In this document: positions 15,688-23,323 of the stretch, piece by piece
Layout of the letters: every line of letters starts with the position of its first letter
Numbering within the stretch: position 1 is the first letter of the stretch
DNA from: Actinomycetota bacterium
GTDB lineage: Bacteria; Actinomycetota; Thermoleophilia; RBG-16-64-13
Assembly: GCA_018830645.1 (NCBI GenBank)
Contig: JAHJSA010000023.1
Coordinates: forward strand, 160,120-224,119
Reading direction: 5' to 3'
DNA length: 64,000 bases
Notes under the pieces: generated by a model
Databases searched by the model: none
Told to the model about the DNA's origin: nothing
The model's input: only the letters and a program-made list of their open reading frames with translations
Translations under genes and position numbers: made by a program

Positions 15688-16484
15688 TGGCGATCGCCGC
15701 CATCATCGCCTGCGAGATGATAGAGGACGAGACCCTCCTCGCCGTGGACCGAGCGTACCCGGAAGGCGGCAGTCCCCCGATTGTGTGGATCGAGAGCTCT
15801 CTGCACGAGCGGCCGGAGAAGCTGCAGTCCGCGCTGCTCGCGGTCATCGAGGCGCTCGACGTGGGGGCGCGCGCCCGGGAGCCGGTGATGGTGCCCAGCG
15901 TGCGGGTGAGCGAGGAGTCGGCCGATTTCGGGAAGGGAGGTGGAACCCCCGCCCGCCGCGAGGAACTCGTGCAGGTTGGGCCCCAGGGGGACATCCTCCT
16001 CGGCTTCGGCTACTGCGGCGGTGGGCTCAAGCAGCTGGTGTCGCACGAGCGGCGCCTGGTTTTCCCCCGCGTTGACGACTGCATCTCGCTGTTCCTCGAC
16101 GGCGGCTACGACCGGGGACGGGCCACCCGCGACCCCCACTCCTACTACCTCACCAAGGGCTGGTTCTGTCACCAGGGCGCGATGACCGATGGCTACGACG
16201 CGTGGGTGGAACGCTACGGCCTCGAGCGCGCCGCCCAAATCCGCCGATTGATGTTCGCCAACTACGAGCGCATCTCGCTCATCGACACAGGCGCGTACTC
16301 CATCGACGAGTGGCTCCCACACAGCGAAACGCGGGCCACCGAATTGGAGCTCAGCCACGAGATCGTGCCGGGATCGGTGCGCCTGCTCGAGAGGCTCTTC
16401 GCCGGGGATTGGGACGAGGACGTCATCGTTCTGGAGCCTGGGCAGCCCATCGGCATCGAGCACCTGCTCTGCTTCGAAGCGTGA
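15687..16484 (+). CDS. DUF1638-like protein of the corrinoid methyltransferase cassette
   Basis: The 265-aa soluble protein has IACEMIEDE near the N-terminus, GYCGGGL near residue 112, RVDDCISLFL near 132 and YYLTKGWF near 153, the pattern I associate with DUF1638 proteins often encoded beside corrinoid methyltransferases. The biochemical role is unestablished. Start and stop overlap with the MtrH gene (TAATG) indicates coupled expression. Conserved Cys and acidic residues could bind metal, but no known catalytic motif is visible. It ends the plus-strand run and faces a convergent acyl-CoA dehydrogenase gene across a hairpin. Confidence 0.7.
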   Translation: MAIAAIIACEMIEDETLLAVDRAYPEGGSPPIVWIESSLHERPEKLQSALLAVIEALDVGARAREPVMVPSVRVSEESADFGKGGGTPARREELVQVGPQGDILLGFGYCGGGLKQLVSHERRLVFPRVDDCISLFLDGGYDRGRATRDPHSYYLTKGWFCHQGAMTDGYDAWVERYGLERAAQIRRLMFANYERISLIDTGAYSIDEWLPHSETRATELELSHEIVPGSVRLLERLFAGDWDEDVIVLEPGQPIGIEHLLCFEA

Positions 16485-16501
16485 CGCGCGACAGGGAGAC
16501 A

Positions 16502-16533
16502 CCCGCCGCCGGCAGCTAGCCCCCTGCGGCGGG
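16502..16533. terminator. Hairpin between convergent genes
   Basis: CCCGCCGC (16502..16509) pairs with GCGGCGGG (16526..16533) around a 16-nt loop in the 90-bp gap between the DUF1638 gene and the convergent acyl-CoA dehydrogenase gene. This is consistent with a bidirectional terminator, though no T tract is present. Confidence 0.4.
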
Positions 16534-16574
16534 CGCCCGGTTTCGACGCCGCCGGGGTGCGCGGCAGCGGCCGT

Positions 16575-17723
16575 CTACGTGCCGCCTCTGAGGAACTCGC
16601 GGGCGATGCCGGTCTCGTGCAGTTCGTTGGCTCCCTCGAAGATCTGGAACACCTTGGCGTCGCGCATGAACTGCTCCGCCCCATATTCCACCATGTAACC
16701 GTACCCACCCATGAGTTGCACGGCGTCGGTGGTGACCGTCATGGCCGTGTCGCTGGCGAAGAGCTTGGCCATCGAAGAGAAGCGTGCCTTGTCACCCTGA
16801 TCGTCGTCGTAGCGAGCCGCCGCCGTGTAGATCAGGGTGCGAGCCGCTTCCACCTGGGTGATCATGCGCCCAAGCTTCGCCTGAACCACCGGGTTCCGGG
16901 CGAGGGGCCGACCAAACTGCTCGCGCTCCTTGACGTAGGTGGCGACGATGTCCAGGGCGCCCTGAGCCACGCCCAAGGCCTGGGCTGCCGAAGCGATCCT
17001 GGTCTTGTACAGGGTTTCCAGCGCGACGCCCAACCCCTGGCCCACGCTTCCGAGCACGTTCCCAGCCGGTACGAACACGTTCTCCACGACGAGGGAACAC
17101 GTGGGCGAGCCGCGCAGGCCCATCTTGTGCTCGATCTTGTCGACCTCGAAGCCCTCGCAGTCGGTCTCCACCAGAAAGGCGGTGATCTCCTCGCCTTTCG
17201 CGGCCTTCGTCTTCGCGAAGTACACCACCACGTCGGCGATGTTGGCGTGGCTGATGAACACTTTCCGGCCGTTGAGGACCCAGCCGCCGTCGCCGGGAAC
17301 GGCGCGCGAGGTCATCGCCCGCACATCCGAGCCGGCGTTGGCCTCCGTCAGGGCGAATGCCCCCATGACCTCTCCCGTGGCGAGGCGCGGCAGCCACCGT
17401 TCCTTCTGCGCGTCGTCGCCGAACAAGACGATCGGGGCCGAGCCAAGGCACTGCACGCCCAGGATCATGGAGCAGGCGCCGGAGACCCGGGCCATCTGCT
17501 CCAACACGGCGACTTCCGTCACTACGAGTCCGTCGATGCCCCCGTACTCCTCGGGCACCGCCACGCCGAACAGATCGTAACGCTTGAACAGCTCGGCAAG
17601 CCAGTGAGGGAACTCCCCGCGTTCTTCGACCTCCACCGTGCGCGCAGAGACCTGCTCCAGCATGAGTTCGCGTACCATCTTGATGACGGCCTGCTGTTCG
17701 TCGGAGAACGTGGCGTGATACAC
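16575..17723 (-). CDS. Acyl-CoA dehydrogenase
   Basis: The 382-aa flavoprotein has the standard length and layout. The FAD/substrate loop GAFALTEANAGSD lies near residue 122, MGLRGSPT near 190, QLMGGYGYM near 343, and the C-terminal FEGANELHE holds the Glu at the family catalytic-base position (YEGT-type motif). It oxidises acyl-CoA to enoyl-CoA in fatty or aromatic acid degradation and passes electrons to ETF. Upstream on the same strand lies a collapsed fadB/thiolase remnant, so this gene was once part of a longer beta-oxidation operon. It appears intact. Confidence 0.93.
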   Translation of the reverse strand: MYHATFSDEQQAVIKMVRELMLEQVSARTVEVEERGEFPHWLAELFKRYDLFGVAVPEEYGGIDGLVVTEVAVLEQMARVSGACSMILGVQCLGSAPIVLFGDDAQKERWLPRLATGEVMGAFALTEANAGSDVRAMTSRAVPGDGGWVLNGRKVFISHANIADVVVYFAKTKAAKGEEITAFLVETDCEGFEVDKIEHKMGLRGSPTCSLVVENVFVPAGNVLGSVGQGLGVALETLYKTRIASAAQALGVAQGALDIVATYVKEREQFGRPLARNPVVQAKLGRMITQVEAARTLIYTAAARYDDDQGDKARFSSMAKLFASDTAMTVTTDAVQLMGGYGYMVEYGAEQFMRDAKVFQIFEGANELHETGIAREFLRGGT

Positions 17724-17781
17724 GGGGCGGGTACTCCTTGGTCTGGTGTGTGGAACGACGCGGCCCGAAGAGCGGGACTCG

Positions 17782-18070
17782 TCACAACCTGAGCTTCTCG
17801 TACACGCCCGCGGCGCCCATGCCGCCCGCTATGCACATGCTACGATACCGTACCGAGCGCGGCGGCGCTCCATTTCGTGCAGAAGGGTGGCCGTGAGTTT
17901 GGCGCCGGTGCAGCCCAAGGGATGGCCCAGGGTGATCGCCCCTCCGCTCAGGCGAGCCCGTCACGGCCCCTGACGGCCACCGGCCGCGGCGACGTGGGCT
18001 GCCACCCCGTCTCGAGAAGAGCCAGCGCCGCCCGCTTGGCTGCGTGGATGAGCGCCTCCCGGAACCGAGC
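17782..18070 (-). pseudogene. Deletion-fused remnant of a fadB-type gene and an acetyl-CoA acyltransferase gene
   Basis: On the minus strand the first part reads AAKRAALALLETGW...[10 protein letters not shown], matching the C-terminal part of bifunctional 3-hydroxyacyl-CoA dehydrogenase/enoyl-CoA hydratase proteins. It runs directly into [18 protein letters not shown], the C-terminal active-site His region of thiolases. A missing base then shifts frame before [17 protein letters not shown], the thiolase C-terminus with the catalytic Cys. So the 3' end of fadB and the body of a thiolase gene have been deleted and the residue has decayed. Neither product can be functional. Position upstream of the acyl-CoA dehydrogenase fits an ancestral operon. 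Confidence 0.75.
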
Positions 18071-18071
18071 T

Positions 18072-18878
18072 TCAACGAGCCTGCAACCCGCCCGAGCCGC
18101 CTTGAAGCGGATTGCCGCTCGCACGATCCACGCGGGCTGCGAGCCGCTCGCCGACGAGTCTGCGGAAGTTCTCCTCCACGACCTCTTCCAGGGTGCCCGC
18201 CTCGATACCCTTCAGGCGTGCGGTCTCCTCGACCACCTCGCAGACCAAGTCCGGCATCGCCTCCCTCCCCCGCAGGGATCGTGCCGCCGGGTTGTCGGTC
18301 TCCGTCAACAGCTGAGGGAGAGGGAGGCGTCGGACCAGGTCCCGAACGGCCGGCGTGTCCAGCACCGCGAAGCCGATCGAGAAGAACGCACCACGGTCGA
18401 TCAACTCCTGCAGAACGTCTGTCGGTCCCTGATACCAGTGGAGGATCGCCCGGGTCGGCTGAACGCGATCGAGACTCTCCAAGACGTCACGCTCCGCGCC
18501 CTTCGAGTGGATCGTGACCACCTTCTCGTTGTCCCGAGCCAGGTGGAGCACCTGTTCGAACGTCCGCCGCTGCGCCCGACGTTCGGAAGTCGTGGCGCGG
18601 GTATAGTCGAGCCCGATCTCTCCGATCATTGGCGCGTCCTCCAACGCACGCTCCAAGTCGGACGTGGACGGGAGATCCGTGGCACCCCACACCGGGTGCA
18701 GGCCGAAGGATGGGATGACCAGATCGCAGAGGGCGGCGACCTGCTGGGTCTTTCGCCATGAATCGAGGCTCACGGAGTTGGCCACCGTGAGGATTCCTCG
18801 ATCCCGAATCATGGCTAGGACCCTCGGCAGGTCTTCCGGCGTGTAGAAATCCAGATGGGCGTGCGCGTCGATCAGCAC
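18072..18878 (-). CDS. TatD-family metal-dependent hydrolase
   Basis: The 268-aa TIM-barrel protein starts with the metal-binding motif DAHAHLD. GEIGLDY lies near residue 87, a His in TIHSKGAE near 122, HWYQG near 147, and the late metal Asp in TETDNPAA near 193. These are the TatD-type ligand positions for one or two divalent metals. Family members act as 3'-5' exonucleases or related hydrolases in the cytoplasm; the exact substrate here is unknown. The gene starts 55 bp after a small ferredoxin-like ORF, with a perfect inverted repeat between them, so it may be separately controlled. Confidence 0.85.
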   Translation of the reverse strand: MLIDAHAHLDFYTPEDLPRVLAMIRDRGILTVANSVSLDSWRKTQQVAALCDLVIPSFGLHPVWGATDLPSTSDLERALEDAPMIGEIGLDYTRATTSERRAQRRTFEQVLHLARDNEKVVTIHSKGAERDVLESLDRVQPTRAILHWYQGPTDVLQELIDRGAFFSIGFAVLDTPAVRDLVRRLPLPQLLTETDNPAARSLRGREAMPDLVCEVVEETARLKGIEAGTLEEVVEENFRRLVGERLAARVDRASGNPLQGGSGGLQAR

Positions 18879-18902
18879 GGTGGCGTCCCGCTGCCGGGCT
18901 CA

Positions 18903-18927
18903 CGTGACGGACGCCATGTCCGTCACG
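18903..18927. promoter_or_regulatory. 10-bp perfect inverted repeat between ferredoxin-like ORF and tatD-like gene
   Basis: CGTGACGGAC (18903..18912) and GTCCGTCACG (18918..18927) flank the 5-base loop GCCAT. It lies 7 bp beyond the ferredoxin-like stop and 25 bp before the hydrolase start, so it could be a terminator, attenuator or operator. No T run follows. Confidence 0.5.
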
Positions 18928-18933
18928 AAGCGG

Positions 18934-19020
18934 TTAGTCGTGCGATATGGCGCCGACGGGGCAGGTCTCCTCGCACGCTGCGCACGCGATACATTCCTCC
19001 TGGTCTACTTTGAATCTCAT
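18934..19020 (-). CDS. 28-aa ferredoxin-like mini-protein (single 4-Cys motif)
   Basis: A short ORF encodes 28 residues containing CIACAACEETCP, a C-x2-C-x2-C-x3-C-P motif typical of the first half of a 2[4Fe-4S] clostridial-type ferredoxin, then GAIS and stop. Normal ferredoxins of this class have about 55..60 residues and a second motif, so this is either a truncated relic or an unusually small one-cluster protein. The ATG is 9 bp after the stop of an FMN-binding protein gene, suggesting translational coupling; no strong ribosome-binding site is seen. Its overall pattern MRFKVDQEECIAC looks like a genuine ferredoxin N-terminus, not a chance ORF. Confidence 0.6.
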   Translation of the reverse strand: MRFKVDQEECIACAACEETCPVGAISHD

Positions 19021-19029
19021 GATGGTGTC

Positions 19030-19434
19030 TCAGACGATCCGCTCCCCCGAGTTCGGCCCGGCACTGAGATCCCACACGCTCTCAACGGTGATCTTGACCA
19101 CCGACTTCACCGGAGGAAGGCCGGCCTGCAGCCCTGCGATGGTGTCCGACACCTTGTCGAAGAGCGGCCCGGAGTCGACGAACGACGCTTTGCCCTTCAC
19201 CTGCACGGCAACATCGTCGTCGGGCTCGTAGATGGCAACGGCGACACTGTCGTTCTTGAGCAGGTTGGCTCTGGTCTTCTTCGAGAAGAGATCAGCGAAG
19301 AAGAGATTCTCGTCATCGAGCAGAGAGCCGCTACCTTTGATGGCGATGTTGGGCGTCCCATCTTCCCCGGTCGTGGCCACCCACACGTTGTGACCGTTGC
19401 GCATGACGTTCTGGACGTTCTCGGGCAGTTTCAC
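19030..19434 (-). CDS. Pyridoxamine-5'-phosphate-oxidase-like FMN-binding protein
   Basis: The 134-aa protein uses a GTG start at 19434 with AAGGAG eight bases upstream; the longer frame adds nothing conserved. It has the split-barrel flavin pattern: an N-terminal helix, a strand containing VWVATTGEDGTPNIA, a mid-segment LFFADLFSKKTRANL that contacts FMN phosphate in this family, and a C-terminal strand. Such small proteins reduce or bind flavin, or related cofactors, in the cytoplasm. It is followed within 9 bp by a mini-ferredoxin ORF, suggesting a redox pair. A palindrome GTAGC-N4-GCTAC lies about 100 bp upstream. Confidence 0.78.
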   Translation of the reverse strand: MKLPENVQNVMRNGHNVWVATTGEDGTPNIAIKGSGSLLDDENLFFADLFSKKTRANLLKNDSVAVAIYEPDDDVAVQVKGKASFVDSGPLFDKVSDTIAGLQAGLPPVKSVVKITVESVWDLSAGPNSGERIV

Positions 19435-19526
19435 TGCAGTACTCCTTGTCGCTCGCTGGTTCCGGCGCCCCGGAATAGGCGGGATGCCCTTGAAACACAC
19501 GCTACAGGGTCAGGTGGAGCTTTGTC

Positions 19527-19540
19527 GTAGCATTTGCTAC
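19527..19540. promoter_or_regulatory. Palindromic site GTAGC-N4-GCTAC, copy 1
   Basis: GTAGCATTTGCTAC with the extension CCGAG. The same pattern GTAGC-N4-GCTACC-N-GAG recurs at 22516..22534. The 5-4-5 geometry is like FNR/CRP-family sites but with different half-site bases. It is centred about 100 bp upstream of the FMN-binding protein start. Confidence 0.45.
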
Positions 19541-19581
19541 CCGAGCGGGAACTGGGGAAGACCCCCGAGCAACGAACACTC

Positions 19582-20790
19582 CTAGCTTCTAGCCGGCAGA
19601 AGCTTGGTGCCGACAATGGCTATGCCCGCCATACCCGCCGCCATGAGATACCCGTAGGTGAAGCTTCCGCTCCAGTCCGCCAGAACACCCGCCGCCGCCG
19701 GGCCGAGGACTTGGCCGGCACCGAAGAAGATCGTGATCGTTCCAAAAGCCAGGGCGGCCTTCTGAGGTCCCATGTAATCACCCACGGTAGCGGCCATTAT
19801 TCCCGGGATGGCCCACAGGGCTACTCCGTAGAAGGCCACAGACAAGAAGATCATCCACATGCCGCTGTTGAAGGCTATGAACAGGTAGCTGACCAGCTGG
19901 AAGCCGAAGACCGTGGAGAGGGCCGCCCTCCTGCCCAGCTTGTCACTGAGCCACCCGAAGACCGGCCCAGACAACAGACTGAAAGCACCGATCCACATCC
20001 ATGTGTGGCCGGCCACTGTTTCCGTCATTCCGACCTCCTGTACCAGAGTGGTGACGATGAAGGTGGCGTATATGACGTAGGTGTAGCCAAAGAAGAAGTA
20101 CAGCCCGCCCAGTATCAGAATGGCCTTCTTCGGGGACAGCCGTCGTGAGAGGGCGTCCGCTCCGAGCGATTGCACGGGGTCGGTGCCGAGAGGTGACAGC
20201 CCGATCTGCTCCGGCGTGTCCTTGAGTAGTGCCACGGCGACCAGGGCCACTGCGAAGGAGGCCCCACCCAGGATCATCCAATTGGTGCGCCAGCCTTCTG
20301 TTCCTACCCAAGCGTTGACGTAGGGGATGAACCAGCCGGAGATGATGAACGCGACGCCTGCGCCAATGACGATAGAGCCAGCGGCCCTGCCCCTGTGGCT
20401 CTTCTTGAACCAATGAGATACGAGCGCCATGACCGGCACGAAGGCCGCGCCCGAGCCGACGCCGGTCAGAACGTAGGGTATGAACACCTGCCAGAAGCCG
20501 CTCGCCCTTGAAACGACCGCCATTGTCAGCGCGGAAAGGAGCAAGCCGGATACGATGATCCTCTTCGCGCCCAGGATTGAGTAAAGCCTGCCGCTGAGAA
20601 TGACGGCGATCAGGTATCCAGCGAAGTTCCCGGTGCTGATGAGTCCCATCTGGGAATAGCTCAGATCGAGTGCTTCCCCCATGGCCGGAAGAAGCATGCC
20701 CAGAGCGAAGCGCCCGAATCCCAGGCACGCCATGACGATCAAGGTTCCGGTGCCGACGATCACCCAACCGTAGTGAAAGCGACTCTGCAT
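19582..20790 (-). CDS. Major facilitator superfamily transporter (YbfB/OFA-like)
   Basis: The 402-aa inner-membrane protein has twelve hydrophobic segments in two six-helix halves. After the short N-terminus HYGWVIVGTG come GRLYSILGAKR (motif A-like loop between helices 2 and 3) and GWLSDKLGRRAAL (the equivalent loop in the second half), both diagnostic of MFS carriers. The pattern resembles MFS families that transport organic acids, but the substrate cannot be read from sequence. It is surrounded by redox genes on the same strand without close overlap, so it may be a single-gene unit. Confidence 0.88.
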   Translation of the reverse strand: MQSRFHYGWVIVGTGTLIVMACLGFGRFALGMLLPAMGEALDLSYSQMGLISTGNFAGYLIAVILSGRLYSILGAKRIIVSGLLLSALTMAVVSRASGFWQVFIPYVLTGVGSGAAFVPVMALVSHWFKKSHRGRAAGSIVIGAGVAFIISGWFIPYVNAWVGTEGWRTNWMILGGASFAVALVAVALLKDTPEQIGLSPLGTDPVQSLGADALSRRLSPKKAILILGGLYFFFGYTYVIYATFIVTTLVQEVGMTETVAGHTWMWIGAFSLLSGPVFGWLSDKLGRRAALSTVFGFQLVSYLFIAFNSGMWMIFLSVAFYGVALWAIPGIMAATVGDYMGPQKAALAFGTITIFFGAGQVLGPAAAGVLADWSGSFTYGYLMAAGMAGIAIVGTKLLPARS

Positions 20791-20834
20791 GGCTTTGTCC
20801 TAACTGCACGCGATCTCGAAAAGGACGACCGAAC

Positions 20835-21698
20835 TCACTCCGCCGGCGCACGCTCCTGCCTGGTTCTCGTGGGTGGGATCCGGCTTTCGCAGGGCACGCC
20901 CGTCTGGCAGAGCCCGCAACCCGTGATCTCCACTCCGTAGGACTCCCCTACGGCCTGCATGGCATCCACGTACGAGTATTGACTGCACTTCGCCTTGTCG
21001 TGTCCGGTCTCGCGAGAGAGCGCTTCAGCCGGGCAGCGCTCCACGCAATCTCCGCAGGTACCGTCTCGGTGGTACAGGCAGTTCGTTCGCAGCCCCTCGT
21101 AGGGGCGCGCCGACGGCGCGAGCGGAAGGTCGGTTATGACGCTGCCCAGCCGGTGGGCAATGCCCCGGGGCGTGATGAGGGCGTCGTTCAGGCTGAAAGT
21201 GCCGAGCCCGGCGGCGTACGCGGCATGGCGCTCCGACCACGTCGAGGCGATGCCCACGCGGGCGTCCTCGAGTTGCCGCCAAGAGGGCTCGATCTGAGGT
21301 GCCACGGTCCGATACCCCAGGGTGGCCAGGTGGTCCACCAGGTGTCGGCGCAGCAGGGCGTTGAACGCCTCCCCGTGGAAGCGGGTGTGTGCCCACGCGC
21401 GGGACGGCCAGCGGTCCGCCCTCCGATTCGTGCGCCGAGTGGAGGCCGTGACCGGCAGGACCCAGCAGACCACCGTCTGTGGTTCCCCGCCGCCGGGCCC
21501 GACGGCTTCGGCAAACCACTCCTGGGGTGTGCGGTGGAACTCTCCGATCACCGTCTTGTACTGCCGGAAGAGAGGGTCCGCGGCATCGACGAACCCGACC
21601 AGGGACTCGTCGAAGTAGGGCTCCCGGCCCCCTTCTTGCCGATTCGCCGGGTTCTCCCGAACGAAACGGCTGATCTCGTCACGAATGGCTTGCTCCAT
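20835..21698 (-). CDS. QueG-like iron-sulfur protein (epoxyqueuosine reductase-related)
   Basis: The 287-aa protein has two 4Fe-4S motifs: CGDCVERCP near residue 217 and, after Cys236, a GCGLCQTGVPC motif near 260. The central segment GLGTFSLNDALITPRGIAHR resembles QueG and related B12-dependent or putative reductases. It lacks the HEAT-repeat tail of full QueG and diverges at the N-terminus, so it belongs to the broader family of stand-alone Fe-S epoxyqueuosine-reductase-like proteins of unknown substrate. A role with B12 is possible but not shown. A flavodoxin-like gene lies about 50 bp beyond the stop on the other side of the start. Confidence 0.72.
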   Translation of the reverse strand: MEQAIRDEISRFVRENPANRQEGGREPYFDESLVGFVDAADPLFRQYKTVIGEFHRTPQEWFAEAVGPGGGEPQTVVCWVLPVTASTRRTNRRADRWPSRAWAHTRFHGEAFNALLRRHLVDHLATLGYRTVAPQIEPSWRQLEDARVGIASTWSERHAAYAAGLGTFSLNDALITPRGIAHRLGSVITDLPLAPSARPYEGLRTNCLYHRDGTCGDCVERCPAEALSRETGHDKAKCSQYSYVDAMQAVGESYGVEITGCGLCQTGVPCESRIPPTRTRQERAPAE

Positions 21699-21747
21699 GG
21701 ACGACTCCGTCAGCTCGGCTGTGATCAGGTGGCGACGCCGAGGGTCT

Positions 21748-22398
21748 TCATGCCAGGAGCTTCTCCCGGATCGCCCGACCGAGTTCCTGGGTGGACTTCA
21801 CCACGGTCTCCTGGTCCTCGAAGCAGCTGATGCCCACCGACTCGAGGGTGGCTTCCGGGCCGTGGATCATTTTGATGCCGTTCATCGGGCACTCTTCCCG
21901 GAACTGGCACTTCACGCAGGGAACGTTGCCGGCCATCACCACCGAGCCCACGAAGTCCATCCCCTCCTCCATGGCGGCGAACTGGATGGCGTTCACCCCC
22001 ATGTCCGCGGCCGGCGGCAGCCCCTCGACACCCTGGGGCGTGGCGGACGTCACCACCGCTGCGACAGGCTTGCCCCTCAGGAAGCCGTTCCGGTGCCGGA
22101 GGGGGTAGAGCCTCTCGAGGAAGGCCTTGGTGCGCGCATCGAGGCTGGAATAGGGCGTGAACCCCCCGACGACCAGGGCATCAGCCGCCTTGACCTTTTC
22201 AGCCATCTCGATGCCGTCGTCCTTGATGACGCAGCGGTTGGTCTTGACGCAGCCCAGGCACGCCTTGCAGGGCGCGATGGTGTAGTCGAAGAGCTTGACG
22301 AACTCGGTCTCGAGGCCCGTGGCTTCCAGTACAGCCTTGACCGCGCGGTCTGTGTTGCTGTTCTTGATGGGGCTTCCGGATACTCCGATGACCTTCAT
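21748..22398 (-). CDS. Flavodoxin-fold NADPH-dependent FMN reductase family protein with Cys motifs
   Basis: The 216-aa protein starts at an ATG with GAGGAG six bases before it. The N-terminus VIGVSGSPIKNSNT is the FMN-phosphate loop of iron-sulfur flavoproteins and NADPH:FMN reductases. CKACLGCVKTNRC near residue 44 and CVKCQFREEC near 165 are cysteine motifs that in related iron-sulfur flavoproteins can hold a 4Fe-4S cluster. It is likely a cytoplasmic electron-transfer or quinone/nitro-type reductase. Another GTAGC-N4-GCTAC palindrome lies about 125 bp upstream, as for the FMN-binding protein gene at 19030, suggesting joint control. Confidence 0.8.
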   Translation of the reverse strand: MKVIGVSGSPIKNSNTDRAVKAVLEATGLETEFVKLFDYTIAPCKACLGCVKTNRCVIKDDGIEMAEKVKAADALVVGGFTPYSSLDARTKAFLERLYPLRHRNGFLRGKPVAAVVTSATPQGVEGLPPAADMGVNAIQFAAMEEGMDFVGSVVMAGNVPCVKCQFREECPMNGIKMIHGPEATLESVGISCFEDQETVVKSTQELGRAIREKLLA

Positions 22399-22515
22399 GG
22401 GTCTCCTCGTGGGATTGTCGTGCGAGTGTTGGGTGGCCGGCTTGAAACTGGGTCGGCCATGACTCATGCCCCTGTAGCGGCGATTCCACACTACCAGATG
22501 GCGATGTGTCGTTCT

Positions 22516-22529
22516 GTAGCCTCCGCTAC
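22516..22529. promoter_or_regulatory. Palindromic site GTAGC-N4-GCTAC, copy 2
   Basis: GTAGCCTCCGCTAC followed by CAGAG. It lies in the 183-bp divergent spacer between the flavodoxin-like gene (minus) and the Nudix gene (plus), and matches the element at 19527 in arms, spacing and the flanking C-N-GAG. Confidence 0.45.
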
Positions 22530-22581
22530 CAGAGCCGCGAGTCGTTGGCAGGGGGCGCCGCGCCGGTGTACGGTTGTCCTC

Positions 22582-23190
22582 ATGACCGACCGAGACACGA
22601 TCCGCGCCAGACTCGCCATTGCCGCGACCCGGCCCGCCGACCCCCGACGTCCCCACCGGGGCGACGTGCCGCCGGCCCGCCGCCCTCCGCACGAAGACTT
22701 CCTCCCCGCCGCCGTGCTGCTCGGCCTAGTGGGCTACGCTGACGGACCACGGGTCGTCCTCACCGTACGCACCGACCACCTGCGCGACCACGCCGGCCAG
22801 ATCAGCCTGCCCGGGGGGCGGATCGAGTCCACCGACGCGGGCCCCGAGGCGGCCGCCCTGCGCGAAGCCGAGGAGGAGACCGGCATCGACCCGCCACGCG
22901 TGGACGTGCTCGGGCGCCTTCGCCCGTACGACACCATCACCGGCTTCCACGTGCACCCGGTGGTGGGTTGGATCGACCCCCCGGTCACCTACACCGCCGA
23001 CCCCTTTGAGGTGGCCGAGGTGTTCGAGGTGCCGCTGAGCTTCGTCCTCGAAGCGGAGAACCACAAGCAGGAGTCCATGGAGGCGGCGGGCCGCACCGGA
23101 CGGTTCTACGTGCTGCAGTATGGGGCACGGCGGATCTGGGGGGCCACCGCCGGGATCCTGGTGGACTTCGCGCGAGTGCTCGGGGGTTGA
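22582..23190 (+). CDS. Nudix hydrolase (CoA pyrophosphatase-like, NudL/YeaB type)
   Basis: The 202-aa protein begins at the ATG at 22582; an extended upstream frame has no family content. It has the NUDL-type signature ISLPGGRIE followed by the Nudix box GPEAAALREAEEETGI, with the Mg-binding Glu residues in REAEEETG. This subfamily hydrolyses CoA and its derivatives to phosphopantetheine products. The N-terminal 40 residues are Pro/Arg-rich and poorly conserved. It is transcribed away from the flavodoxin-like gene and has no close plus-strand neighbour. Confidence 0.87.
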   Translation: MTDRDTIRARLAIAATRPADPRRPHRGDVPPARRPPHEDFLPAAVLLGLVGYADGPRVVLTVRTDHLRDHAGQISLPGGRIESTDAGPEAAALREAEEETGIDPPRVDVLGRLRPYDTITGFHVHPVVGWIDPPVTYTADPFEVAEVFEVPLSFVLEAENHKQESMEAAGRTGRFYVLQYGARRIWGATAGILVDFARVLGG

Positions 23191-23323
23191 GGCGGCACGC
23201 TCGCCAGGGCGCGCGAACTCGAAGCGCTGGCGTTCCTGCAGATCAAGCTGGCTTCAGAGGGCACGATCACCTGGATGGGAGGGTTTGCTCTCATCGAGTA
23301 GGGCGCCGCGACGCCCGCTGAGG
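23191..23323. other. Short gap with a possible protein scrap
   Basis: On the plus strand this spacer reads as a stop-terminated peptide ending in TWMGGFALIE, with no start or family I can identify. It may be the C-terminal end of a deleted gene. No regulatory feature is seen. Confidence 0.2.
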
